60,835 nt of DNA from Ruminococcus sp. (lineage in GTDB: Bacteria > Bacillota > Clostridia > Oscillospirales > Acutalibacteraceae), in NCBI GenBank assembly GCA_017404665.1, contig JAFRBX010000061.1, positions 1 to 60,835 of the forward strand, given 5' to 3'. The translations under genes and the position numbers were made by a program. Below, in pieces: positions 16,123 to 24,034 of this stretch (positions within the stretch are counted from its first letter, which is position 1; every line of letters starts with the position of its first letter). The notes under the pieces are model-generated. The model saw only the letters and a program-made list of their open reading frames with translations. It made no database searches and was not told the origin of the DNA.

Positions 16123-16737
16123 ATGCAAATAACCGCTGTTGAGCCCCGTAAAAAGGGGCTCTCCGCGCTCTATATCGACGGTGAGCTCGCGATGAAGCTC
16201 GACGCCGAGGTGCTGCTCGCCCACCGCTTTGACGTGGGACGCGAGATCGATGACGAACAGCTTCACGCGTGTGTGAAGGATTCGGACAAAAAGCGCTGTA
16301 AGGACAAGGCGCTGTGGCTGATCTCCTTTCGCGATCACTCGCGCAAGGAGCTGATCGACAAGCTCAGACGGGATTACCCGGAGGATATCTGTGAAGCGGC
16401 GGTCGATCGTCTCGAAGAGCTGGGGCTCATCGACGACGGGCGATTTGCGCGGCGCTATGCCGCTGACCTGATCGGTCTCAAGCACTTGTCCGCGCGCGGG
16501 GTACGTCAAAAGCTGTATGAAAAGGGGATCGACCGCGATCTGATCGACGAGGTGCTCGACGAGGTTTTCATCGACGAGAAGGAACAGATCAGAACGCTGA
16601 TCGAGAGAAAATACGCGCGCTCCCTATCGGATGAAAAGGGTCAGCGCCGCTGTGCGAATGCGCTGGCGCGTATGGGCTTCGGCTACAGTGACATCAAAAG
16701 CGTAATGAGAGAATATATAGAGATAGAGGATATATAA
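16123..16737 (+). CDS. recX: Regulatory protein RecX
   Basis: This 204-residue protein matches RecX, which binds RecA filaments and limits their activity. It has the three-helix tandem repeat pattern (residues ~60-200), with the typical LGLIDDGRFARRYAADLI block. The start at 16123 has GGAG nine bases upstream; the earlier ATG at 16102 belongs to a repeat copy. It sits directly downstream of recA, the classic arrangement, and 2 bp before rimO. Confidence 0.9.
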   Translation: MQITAVEPRKKGLSALYIDGELAMKLDAEVLLAHRFDVGREIDDEQLHACVKDSDKKRCKDKALWLISFRDHSRKELIDKLRRDYPEDICEAAVDRLEELGLIDDGRFARRYAADLIGLKHLSARGVRQKLYEKGIDRDLIDEVLDEVFIDEKEQIRTLIERKYARSLSDEKGQRRCANALARMGFGYSDIKSVMREYIEIEDI

Positions 16738-16739
16738 CC

Positions 16740-18065
16740 ATGCCAAGTGTAGGAATCGTATCGCTCGGCTGCGCGAAAAACCGCGTGGACGCCGAGATGA
16801 TGATGTATCAATTGAATCTTGCAGGCTTTCAGCTCAAGCAGGATCCCGCGATGGCGGACGCGGTCATCGTCAACACCTGCGGCTTTATCGAATCCGCCAA
16901 GCAGGAAAGCATCGACGAGATATTGGAGCTTGCCCAATTGAAAAAAGAAGGCAGGATCAAAGCGATCATCGTCACCGGCTGCCTCGCTGAGCGTTATAAC
17001 AGCGAGATCATGAAAGAACTGCATGAAGTGGACGCGGTGATCGGCATCGGCAAGAACGCCGATATCGCCGACGTGGTGCGGCAGGCGCTGGACGGAGAAA
17101 AGGTCGAGAGCTTCCCCGATAAGATGCTGCTGCCCATGGAGGGCGGCAGGGTACAGAGCACACAGGAGCACTGGGCGTATCTGAAAATCGCCGACGGCTG
17201 CGACAACTGCTGCACCTACTGCGCCATCCCGCTGATCCGCGGACGCTTCCGTTCGCGTCAGATGGAAAACATCATCGAGGAAGCCGAACGCCTTGTACAT
17301 AACGGCGTCAAGGAGCTCAACGTCATCGCGCAGGATACCACCCGCTACGGCGAGGACAACTACGGCAAGCTGATGCTGCCCGAATTGCTCCGCAGGCTCT
17401 GCAAGATTGAGGGGTTACGATGGATCCGCGTGCTGTACTGCTATCCCGACCGCCTTACCGACGAGCTGCTGGACATCATCCGTGAGGAAGAGAAGATCGT
17501 CAAATACATCGATCTGCCGCTCCAGCACTGCAGCGGCAGGGTGCTGCGCGCGATGAACCGCCGCGGCGATAAAGAGAGCTTATTACAGCTTGTCAGGCAT
17601 ATCAGAGAGAAGATCCCGGGCGTGGTGCTACGCACAACGATGATCGCAGGCTTTCCCGGCGAAAGGGACGAGGATTTTGAAGCGCTGAGCGACTTTATTG
17701 CGCAGACGCGCTTTGAACGCCTCGGGTGCTTTGCCTACTCACAGGAGGAGAACACGCCCGCCGCGCTGATGGAGGAGCAGATCGACGAAGAGGTCAAGAA
17801 CCGCCGCGCGGAGATCATCACCGAGCAGGAAGCGATGATCATCGACGCTTGGTGCGAAACACAGGTCGGCAAAGAGCTCGACGTGCTGGTCGACGGCTTT
17901 GACCGCTACGCCGACTGCTTTGTCGGTCGTTCGCCCTATGACGCGCCGGAGGTCGACCCCTGCGTATTCTTTACCGTATCCGGCAAAAAGCCGCAGGCGG
18001 GAGATATCGTGCGCGTGCGCATCACCGACCACATCGACTGTGACCTGACGGGAGAAATGATATGA
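16740..18065 (+). CDS. rimO: Ribosomal protein S12 methylthiotransferase
   Basis: This 441-residue radical-SAM enzyme has an N-terminal UPF0004 domain (VSLGCAKNRVDAE), a radical-SAM motif CxxxCxxC in the GCDNCCTYCAIP region near residue 160, and a C-terminal TRAM domain. The S12-type signatures fit RimO, which methylthiolates Asp of ribosomal protein S12, better than MiaB. Two [4Fe-4S] clusters are expected. It starts 2 bp after recX and overlaps pgsA by 4 bp. Confidence 0.93.
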   Translation: MPSVGIVSLGCAKNRVDAEMMMYQLNLAGFQLKQDPAMADAVIVNTCGFIESAKQESIDEILELAQLKKEGRIKAIIVTGCLAERYNSEIMKELHEVDAVIGIGKNADIADVVRQALDGEKVESFPDKMLLPMEGGRVQSTQEHWAYLKIADGCDNCCTYCAIPLIRGRFRSRQMENIIEEAERLVHNGVKELNVIAQDTTRYGEDNYGKLMLPELLRRLCKIEGLRWIRVLYCYPDRLTDELLDIIREEEKIVKYIDLPLQHCSGRVLRAMNRRGDKESLLQLVRHIREKIPGVVLRTTMIAGFPGERDEDFEALSDFIAQTRFERLGCFAYSQEENTPAALMEEQIDEEVKNRRAEIITEQEAMIIDAWCETQVGKELDVLVDGFDRYADCFVGRSPYDAPEVDPCVFFTVSGKKPQAGDIVRVRITDHIDCDLTGEMI

Positions 18066-18718
18066 AAAAAATGAACCTGCCCAACAAGCTGACGCTGCTG
18101 CGCATCCTCCTGGTGCCGTTCGTGATTGCCGCGATCCTGATCGACTTCCCGTTTCACTTCACGGCGGCAGGACTGCTGTTCGGCGCGGCTGCCATCACCG
18201 ACGCGTTCGACGGCAAGATTGCCCGCCGCGACAATCTGATCACCGATTTCGGCAAATTTGCCGATCCGCTGGCGGATAAGATACTGGTGATCTCGGTACT
18301 GGTTTGCTTCGTCAAGCTCGGGCTGTGCGGCGCAATACCGCTGATCATCATCATTTTTCGCGAGTTTGCCGTAACCTCGGTGCGGCTGGTCGCGTCCGCA
18401 AAGGGCAAGGTGATCGCCGCGAATCTATGGGGCAAGGTCAAGACCGTGACCCAGATCGTCGCGATCGTCGCTGTCTTTGTCTTTATGACCGCAATGGATA
18501 TCATTTCGCTGTGTCTGATCGAAAAGGTACTGCCGCTGTCGGAATATGACTTCATGAAGATTGCGCTCAATAGTAACTCGCTGTACCATGATCTATATCA
18601 AATTTTTACCATCTTCAATATCATCGGTCAGGCGCTGCTGTGGATCGTCGCGGTCATCACCGTGATCTCCGGCGTCAAATATCTTGTGGATAACAAAGAG
18701 GTCATCAGCGATATGTAA
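18062..18718 (+). CDS. pgsA: CDP-diacylglycerol-glycerol-3-phosphate 3-phosphatidyltransferase
   Basis: This 218-residue integral membrane enzyme has the CDP-alcohol phosphotransferase motif, DGKIARRDNLITDFGKFADP... (D-G-x2-A-R-x8-G-x3-D-x3-D), near residues 43-65, and several hydrophobic helices. It makes phosphatidylglycerol phosphate, the first step to phosphatidylglycerol and cardiolipin. The N-terminal MNLPNKLTLLRILLVP is typical of PgsA. It overlaps rimO by ATGA and ends the recA-recX-rimO-pgsA run. Confidence 0.92.
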   Translation: MKKMNLPNKLTLLRILLVPFVIAAILIDFPFHFTAAGLLFGAAAITDAFDGKIARRDNLITDFGKFADPLADKILVISVLVCFVKLGLCGAIPLIIIIFREFAVTSVRLVASAKGKVIAANLWGKVKTVTQIVAIVAVFVFMTAMDIISLCLIEKVLPLSEYDFMKIALNSNSLYHDLYQIFTIFNIIGQALLWIVAVITVISGVKYLVDNKEVISDM

Positions 18719-18761
18719 ATCGGTTGAGATTGCCACAGTCGCTTTGCTCCTTCGCAATGAC
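18718..18761. repeat. GAGATTGCC/CGCAATGAC repeat, copy 5
   Basis: It starts at the pgsA stop codon (TAAATCGGTTGAGATTGCC) and ends CTTCGCAATGAC. Confidence 0.75.
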
Positions 18762-18777
18762 AATTTGATAATTATTG

Positions 18778-18806
18778 TTGCAAAATCGTAAAGAATCGTA
18801 TATAAT
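18778..18806 (+). promoter_or_regulatory. Predicted promoter of the T-box-cysE-cysS unit
   Basis: TTGCAA (18778-18783), 17-bp spacer, TATAAT (18801-18806). Transcription would begin at the T-box leader. Confidence 0.75.
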
Positions 18807-18812
18807 AGTATG

Positions 18813-19048
18813 GATATGATGAAAAGGCATTGAGCAGGAAAAGTATCTGCACGAAAGCTATCAGAGAGGGCAGCGTATGCTGAAAGCTGTCTTAGCGGAC
18901 GTACAGAGAAATGCGCCTGTGAGCCTGCGGGAGGAAATGCCCGCGCGTCAGCCCGCGTTAAGGGCAAAGAGGGCATTAATGAAATTAATGCCGAATTTGG
19001 GTGGAACCACGGCGCTGTCGTCCCTGCGGACGGCTTCGCCGTTTTTAT
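18813..19048 (+). ncRNA. T-box riboswitch, probably tRNA-Cys specific
   Basis: The conserved T-box sequence TGGGTGGAACCACG lies at 18998-19011. It is followed by a terminator region (CGTCC/GGACG and ACGGC/GCCGT stems, then TTTTTATTT at about 19041-19050). A stem I region lies near 18830-18890, with TGC in the probable specifier loop at about 18848-18850 (ATCTGCACG). TGC is a cysteine codon and the downstream genes are cysE and cysS, so uncharged tRNA-Cys should allow readthrough. The specifier position is read by eye. Confidence 0.85.
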
Positions 19049-19051
19049 TTA

Positions 19052-19118
19052 CAGATAACAGAGAAAAGATAACAGATAATAGTGTCTGTTATCTATTATC
19101 TATTCTCTATTCTCTTTT
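19052..19118. repeat. AGATAACAG-type inverted array, short copy
   Basis: AGATAACAGAGAAAAGATAACAG-type units face CTGTTATCTATTATCTATTCTC-type units. It lies between the T-box terminator and cysE, so it is transcribed in the cysE leader. Confidence 0.65.
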
Positions 19119-19135
19119 TTAAGGATTTGATTCAA

Positions 19136-19861
19136 TTGTTCAACACATTAAAAGCCGATCTGGACGCGTATTTGCTGCGCGACCCGGCGGCGCGAAATAA
19201 AATGGAGGTCTTTTTCCTCTACTCCGGCTACAAAGCGGTGCGCAAATATCGCCGTGCGCACTGGTTTCATATCCACAACATGAAGTTCATCGCCCGCTGG
19301 CTCAGCCAGCGAGCCCGCAGTAAAACGGGCGTGGAGATCCACCCCGGCGCGACCATCGGCAAGGGACTGGTGATCGACCACGGCATGGGCGTTGTGATTG
19401 GTGAAACGACCGTGATCGGCGACAACTGCCTGATCTACCAGAACGTCACGCTCGGCGGCACCGGCAAGGATCAGGGTAAGCGCCATCCGACGCTTGGCGA
19501 CAACGTAATGGTCGGCTCGGGCGCAAAGGTGCTGGGTCCCTTCAAGGTGGGCGATAACTCGCGCATCGCTGCAGGCGCTGTGGTGCTCACCGAGATACCG
19601 CCCAACTGTACCGCGGTCGGCGTACCGGCGCGGGTGGTGCGGATCAACGGCGTGAGGCCCGATCTGCTCGACCAGATCCACTACTCGGATCCCGTGGCGC
19701 AGGAGCTCTGCCGCATGCATAACGAAATCCAGCAGCTGAGCAATGAAGTGCAGCATTTGAAACAGTTATCTGGAAAAACAAGAAAGAACCATAACGATAA
19801 CCCTCAGTCAGCTGACGCTGACAGCTCCCTTAGAAAAGGGAGCCTTTGGGACTCGCAATGA
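19136..19861 (+). CDS. cysE: Serine O-acetyltransferase
   Basis: This 241-residue protein matches CysE, which makes O-acetylserine from serine and acetyl-CoA. It has the left-handed beta-helix hexapeptide repeats (residues ~65-170, with IDHGMGVVIGET, GGTGKDQGKRHPT and PPNCTAVGVPARVV). The start is a TTG at 19136 (FNTLKADLDAYLLRDPAAR follows) with AAGGA ten bases upstream; a GTG at 19082 lies within a repeat. The last ~20 residues (from QSADADSS) are encoded by repeat sequence and its stop TGA is the repeat's AATGAC, so the tail is an addition. Controlled by the T-box; cysS follows. Confidence 0.93.
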   Translation: MFNTLKADLDAYLLRDPAARNKMEVFFLYSGYKAVRKYRRAHWFHIHNMKFIARWLSQRARSKTGVEIHPGATIGKGLVIDHGMGVVIGETTVIGDNCLIYQNVTLGGTGKDQGKRHPTLGDNVMVGSGAKVLGPFKVGDNSRIAAGAVVLTEIPPNCTAVGVPARVVRINGVRPDLLDQIHYSDPVAQELCRMHNEIQQLSNEVQHLKQLSGKTRKNHNDNPQSADADSSLRKGSLWDSQ

Positions 19862-19870
19862 CAGTTTTGG

Positions 19871-19914
19871 ATCGGTTGAGATTGCCACAGCCTCTAAAGA
19901 GGCTTCGCAATGAC
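19871..19914. repeat. GAGATTGCC/CGCAATGAC repeat, copy 6
   Basis: It lies between cysE and cysS. A partial copy (CTCGCAATGAC, 19853-19863) joined to an AGCTCCCTTAGAAAAGGGAGC hairpin lies immediately before it, inside the cysE end. Confidence 0.75.
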
Positions 19915-19940
19915 GATATAGAAAAGGAAGGTAAACGATC

Positions 19941-21413
19941 ATGATTTTATATAACTCTCTCGGCGGCGTCAGGCAGGAATTTGTCCCCCATGAGGCGGGC
20001 AAGGTCAAGATGTACACCTGCGGTCCCACCGTCTATCACTATGCGCACATCGGCAACCTCAGGACCTACATCATGGAGGATGTGCTGGAAAAGTACCTGC
20101 GCTACTCGGGCTACGACGTACTGCGCGTGATGAACATCACCGACGTGGGACACCTCAGCTCCGACGCGGACACCGGCGAGGACAAGATGCTGGCGGGCGC
20201 GAAGCGCGAGCACAAGAGCGTGATGGATATCGCGAAGTTCTACACCGACGCGTTCTTTGCGGACGCTGCAAAGCTGAACATCAAGACTCCGGATGTGGTA
20301 GAGCCTGCTACCAACTGTATCCCCGAATTCATCGAGATGGTTAAGACGCTGATAGATAAGGGCTATGCCTACTTCGCGGGCGGCAACGTGTATTTTGATA
20401 CCTCCAAGCTCGACAATTACTTCGTTTTCGGCAACATGAACGAAGAAGAGCTGCAGGTCGGCGTGCGCGAGGACGTCACCGAGGATCAGAACAAGCGCAG
20501 CAAAAACGATTTCGTGCTCTGGTTCACGCAGAGCAAGTTTGAGGATCAGGCGCTGAAATGGGAGTCGCCGTGGGGTCTGGGCTACCCGGGCTGGCACATC
20601 GAGTGCTCCGCGATCTCCATCAAGCACGCCGGCGAATATCTGGATATCCACTGCGGCGGCGTGGACAATGCCTTCCCCCATCACACCAACGAGATCGCGC
20701 AGTCTGAAGCCTATCTCGGTCATCAGTGGTGTCCCTACTGGTTCCACGTGCTCCATCTCTTAGATAAGCGCGGCAAGATGAGCAAGTCGAAGGGCGGCTT
20801 TCTGACCGTATCCCTGCTGGAGGAAAAGGGCTATGATCCCCTCACCTACCGTTTCTTCTGCCTGCAGTCGCATTACCGCAAGCCGCTGGTGTTCACCTTT
20901 GAAAATCTCGACAACACCGTGCAGGCTTACAACAAGCTGGTCGCGCGCATCGCAAAGCTGAGCGCGGACGGCGCGTCATCCGGGGCGCCCGACCTCAAAG
21001 CTGCCAAGCCTTATCAGGACAAATTCAAGGCGGCGCTGGACAACGACCTGAACACCTCGCTCGCGATCACCGCTCTGTATGATGTACTCAAGGGCAATAT
21101 CGACGACGTGACCAAGCGGTATCTTGTCGCTGACTTTGACCGCGTACTGTCGCTGGGGCTGATCGAAGCGGCAGACGCCGAAATCAAAAAGGCTGCCGCG
21201 GCAGAAGCTGAGAAAGCGGCGCTGCAGGAAAAATATCTGACAGAAAACGGTCTGGCCAAAGCGTGGGTCGAGGAGCAGATCGCTGCGCGCGCGACTGCAA
21301 AAGCCGAAAAAAACTGGGCGGAAGCCGACCGCATCCGCGATGCTCTGCTGGAGCACGGCATCGTGATCAAGGACAGCAAGAACGGCGCCAGCTGGGAGAT
21401 CAAGCAATCATAA
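19941..21413 (+). CDS. cysS: Cysteinyl-tRNA synthetase
   Basis: This 490-residue class I synthetase has the HIGH-type motif HIGN at 36-39, a zinc ligand Cys27 (TCGPTVY), further zinc ligands in HIECSAISIKH and the HHTNE block, and KMSKSKGG near residue 272. It charges tRNA-Cys with cysteine. It shares the T-box leader with cysE, coupling cysteine synthesis and charging to tRNA-Cys. GGAAGG lies upstream of the ATG. The C-terminal ~60 residues are Ala/Glu/Lys-rich helical linker plus the DALR-like end. Confidence 0.97.
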   Translation: MILYNSLGGVRQEFVPHEAGKVKMYTCGPTVYHYAHIGNLRTYIMEDVLEKYLRYSGYDVLRVMNITDVGHLSSDADTGEDKMLAGAKREHKSVMDIAKFYTDAFFADAAKLNIKTPDVVEPATNCIPEFIEMVKTLIDKGYAYFAGGNVYFDTSKLDNYFVFGNMNEEELQVGVREDVTEDQNKRSKNDFVLWFTQSKFEDQALKWESPWGLGYPGWHIECSAISIKHAGEYLDIHCGGVDNAFPHHTNEIAQSEAYLGHQWCPYWFHVLHLLDKRGKMSKSKGGFLTVSLLEEKGYDPLTYRFFCLQSHYRKPLVFTFENLDNTVQAYNKLVARIAKLSADGASSGAPDLKAAKPYQDKFKAALDNDLNTSLAITALYDVLKGNIDDVTKRYLVADFDRVLSLGLIEAADAEIKKAAAAEAEKAALQEKYLTENGLAKAWVEEQIAARATAKAEKNWAEADRIRDALLEHGIVIKDSKNGASWEIKQS

Positions 21414-21419
21414 CTGACA

Positions 21420-21445
21420 AAGCCCTTCCGATTGCGGAAGGGCTT
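21420..21445. terminator. Bidirectional terminator
   Basis: AAGCCCTTCCG (21420-21430) pairs perfectly with CGGAAGGGCTT (21435-21445), between the convergent cysS and RyR-domain genes. Confidence 0.85.
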
Positions 21446-21463
21446 AACCTTTGTACTGCTGTA

Positions 21464-23245
21464 TTATTCCGTGTCGGCGAATTCTTCATCCCGATAGGCG
21501 AGCGCCTGTTCGACGTTTGCCGTATCATAGCTGCGGATCTCACCCTCTGTGCGCTGCGGCAGCTTATCGAGCTCGTCCCACGGGATCAGGCAGGCATGCA
21601 GCTTCTGCTGTTCGCGTTTGAGGATATAATTGTCCTTTTCTTCCTGCGTGAGCTCTCCAAGCGGCAGCAGCTTCCAGCCGTGGGAACGGGTAAAAGCACA
21701 CCATCGCTCATGCTCATATCGCGCGAGGAATTTCATCCGCTCTTTTTCATGCGCGGTGCACATCCCGTACAGTTCTTTCTTGATGTGAATATCATAAAAG
21801 GTCGAGCGGTTGAGCGCCTGCAGATAGGTGCCGAGCTTCCGCCACGGCTTTCCTCTGCCGCTCTTTTGGTTGTAGGTATCGTTGATCTGCTTGGCTACGC
21901 CGTCGATCTTTGCCTCGATCAAATCTGCATAGTTGAAGATCTCCTCGTTGAAATCCATCATTTTAACGTTGGGATAATCCTTGAACAAGCTTTCGGCGCC
22001 CACCATGCTGTCACTCAGGATGACAACGATCTGCGGTCGATTCTCATAGCAGCCCAAGCGGTCAAAAAAACGGCAGATGCTCAGCGCGGCGGCAACGTTC
22101 TCGCGGGTATTGCCGATAGCGACGACGATCTGATGCAGACGATCCGCGCGCTTTAAGATCGCGTCAAAATACGCTTCGGAGTCCACATCCGTCTGCAGGA
22201 ATTCCACCATCTTGTTCTCACAGAAATACGGTGCGTTGTTGACGAATCCCTGTTCGAGCACAGACGCAAATCTGTCGACCACCAGCGCCTCAAAGGACGG
22301 CGACCCGTCCGCAGTCAGGAAGGATGAGGTCTCGTAGCTTCTCAAAAGAAATTCCTGCCCGATCTTGCCGAAGCCGATGACGCACAGAGAGAAGGGCTGT
22401 TCCTGATACGGCAGAGCTCCGTCGGAAAACGCTCCGCGGCTCTTGAGCAGCTCAAAGGGACTGCTTTGCTTCAAGAAGTGCTCAACCAAAACCTGATCGA
22501 CGGATATCACGCAGTTTTCAATATTATCGATATGAAGGTCATGGTACCTCACCACGTCGTTGTTAAGGAACGCCGTGACATACAGACTGCTGTTGCCGCA
22601 GTCGTTGAGCATATAGAGGCGGTCGAGGTTCGAATACTCCGAATCGGGAAGCAGCACAATATGGATCTTTTTCCGCTTGGAGATCTTCTCCAGATAATCC
22701 GTCTTTTCCACCCTGCATCTGAGATAGAGCGGATCGTCATCCTTGAGCTCGTCTGTAGGCAAAAAGATGATATACGGTTTTTTGACATGCCGGATGATAT
22801 CCTTGATCAGCGTCCGCGCGCTTTCGGCGTCGCCGAGTATGATGTACTGTTCCTTTTTGAAGCCGCCTTTGATCTTCATATCCAGCTGATTCAAAAACTT
22901 GCCGAAAACGGTCGCTACAACGGAATGTACCGTCACCATCGACGCGACAAACGCAATCACCCAGATCTGTCCTTTGGTGAAAGCCGATATCCGGACGCTC
23001 TCCGCCCATGCCAGTGTTCCGGTAAAGGTGATGCTCTGAACAGTGGTGTAGATACTGGTACCGAAGATCTCAAAAACCTTATCAAACGGCGGATCGTAAT
23101 ACAGCATCAGCCGCAGGATTCCCTGCAGCGCCAGCAAAAAGAGAAAGCTGTAGGTCACTCTGAATATTCTGCGGACGATCTCCGGAAGCCTGCGCGCAGC
23201 AACGGAAAACATGATCAGCGGCGCGAGATAGATGAGAACCAGCAT
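21464..23245 (-). CDS. Channel-like membrane protein with two Rossmann domains and a C-terminal RyR domain
   Basis: In this 593-residue protein, hydrophobic helices lie at about 2-16, 28-47 and 92-115, with a possible pore-like segment at 62-80. Two nucleotide-binding/RCK-like Rossmann domains begin at about 133 (YIILGDAES) and 285 (CVIGFGKIG, 288-295). The C-terminal part (about 505-580) reads like a ryanodine-receptor (RyR) domain: YEHERWCAFTRSHGW (510-524), KREQQKLHACLIPWDEL (543-559), then a Tyr-Asp (573-574). The arrangement recalls Castor/Pollux-type channels and bacterial RCK-RyR proteins predicted to sense nucleotide-derived signals. Ion and ligand are unknown. It is a single gene downstream of a small unknown gene. 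Confidence 0.7.
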   Translation of the reverse strand: MLVLIYLAPLIMFSVAARRLPEIVRRIFRVTYSFLFLLALQGILRLMLYYDPPFDKVFEIFGTSIYTTVQSITFTGTLAWAESVRISAFTKGQIWVIAFVASMVTVHSVVATVFGKFLNQLDMKIKGGFKKEQYIILGDAESARTLIKDIIRHVKKPYIIFLPTDELKDDDPLYLRCRVEKTDYLEKISKRKKIHIVLLPDSEYSNLDRLYMLNDCGNSSLYVTAFLNNDVVRYHDLHIDNIENCVISVDQVLVEHFLKQSSPFELLKSRGAFSDGALPYQEQPFSLCVIGFGKIGQEFLLRSYETSSFLTADGSPSFEALVVDRFASVLEQGFVNNAPYFCENKMVEFLQTDVDSEAYFDAILKRADRLHQIVVAIGNTRENVAAALSICRFFDRLGCYENRPQIVVILSDSMVGAESLFKDYPNVKMMDFNEEIFNYADLIEAKIDGVAKQINDTYNQKSGRGKPWRKLGTYLQALNRSTFYDIHIKKELYGMCTAHEKERMKFLARYEHERWCAFTRSHGWKLLPLGELTQEEKDNYILKREQQKLHACLIPWDELDKLPQRTEGEIRSYDTANVEQALAYRDEEFADTE

Positions 23246-23341
23246 TTTTCACCCTCCACATCGAAATCATTTTGTAGATTATAACATATCGGTACAGGTT
23301 TTACAATCGGCAGTTTTGCTTTTTCGTCGTTTTCATACAAA

Positions 23342-23370
23342 ATACCGCCGCTGTGGGAAGGCGGCGGTAT
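23342..23370 (-). terminator. Terminator of the 55-residue gene
   Basis: ATACCGCCGC (23342-23351) pairs perfectly with GCGGCGGTAT (23361-23370); read on the minus strand it is followed by TTTTG. Confidence 0.75.
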
Positions 23371-23450
23371 CTGCTTAAGCGCTATATTAAAGCTATAGGA
23401 GGAATTCATTAATCATCTTGTTCAGGCGGAATCTTTTCTCCGCTCACGTT

Positions 23451-23618
23451 TCAAGCAGTACGGTCGAGGTCGTGCAGCAGCCTGACCTTCATCCTGTCAC
23501 CGTCCACGATGATATCCACCGCGTCGATGTGCTTGTCGGGGTGAGCTTTGACAAGCTCGGTAACATACATTTTGATTACTTTTTCAGATACGTGTTCTCC
23601 TTTGACATTGACCTTCAT
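23451..23618 (-). CDS. Small protein of 55 residues, unknown
   Basis: The frame starts MKVNVKGEHVSEKVIKMYVT and ends HDLDRTA. GGAG lies eight bases upstream of the ATG and a terminator follows 80 bp downstream, so it looks like a complete gene. It is charged, has no signal peptide or membrane helix, and alternates strand-like and helical stretches as a single small alpha/beta fold. I do not recognise a family. Confidence 0.6.
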   Translation of the reverse strand: MKVNVKGEHVSEKVIKMYVTELVKAHPDKHIDAVDIIVDGDRMKVRLLHDLDRTA

Positions 23619-24034
23619 ACAATCATCTCCGATCTTTTATTCGAACAGTTGTTTTATTTCTTACAGTTATATTGTAACAGAGAACCCCCGAAAATTCCAG
23701 TTACAGGTACGGAATTTTCATATCAGTTTATTAACGGTTAATTCCTTTTTGAACAAAAATAATGTCACTTTGTAACCGTTAATTCCCGTTAAAAAATATA
23801 GGGATTTTTAATATATTTTGAAGAAAAATAACCAAAAAACACTATATTTTGTATCTTCCGCAGGAGAATATTCCATATTTTTTCAGAAGAATTATGGCGT
23901 TTTTTCGCGAAAAATATTCGAACAAAAAACAAGAGCAGGCACATCGCTGTACCTGCTCACGTATATAGCCTGTCAATAATCGGTTGAGATTGCCGCGGCT
24001 CCTCCAAAAGCCTCGCAATAACAATTTAACAAGA
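23619..24034. other. Intergenic region with inverted repeat and hppA terminator
   Basis: No gene seen. An 11-bp inverted pair ATTAACGGTTA (23730-23740) and TAACCGTTAAT (23773-23783) lies in an AT-rich stretch; it could be an operator for the 55-residue gene. GAGCAGG/CCTGCTC (23933-23958), with a T-run on the minus strand (complement of 23921-23930), is the hppA terminator. A repeat copy follows. Confidence 0.55.
23978..24022. repeat. GAGATTGCC/CGCAATGAC repeat, copy 7
   Basis: TAATCGGTTGAGATTGCC to CTCGCAATAAC, one base changed at the end. It lies just after the hppA stop. Confidence 0.7.

Noticed and set aside
22629-22650. GGTTCGAATACTCC, resembling a tRNA T-arm
   Set aside because: It lies within the RyR-protein gene and no acceptor or anticodon arms surround it. 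No tRNA gene was found in the window.
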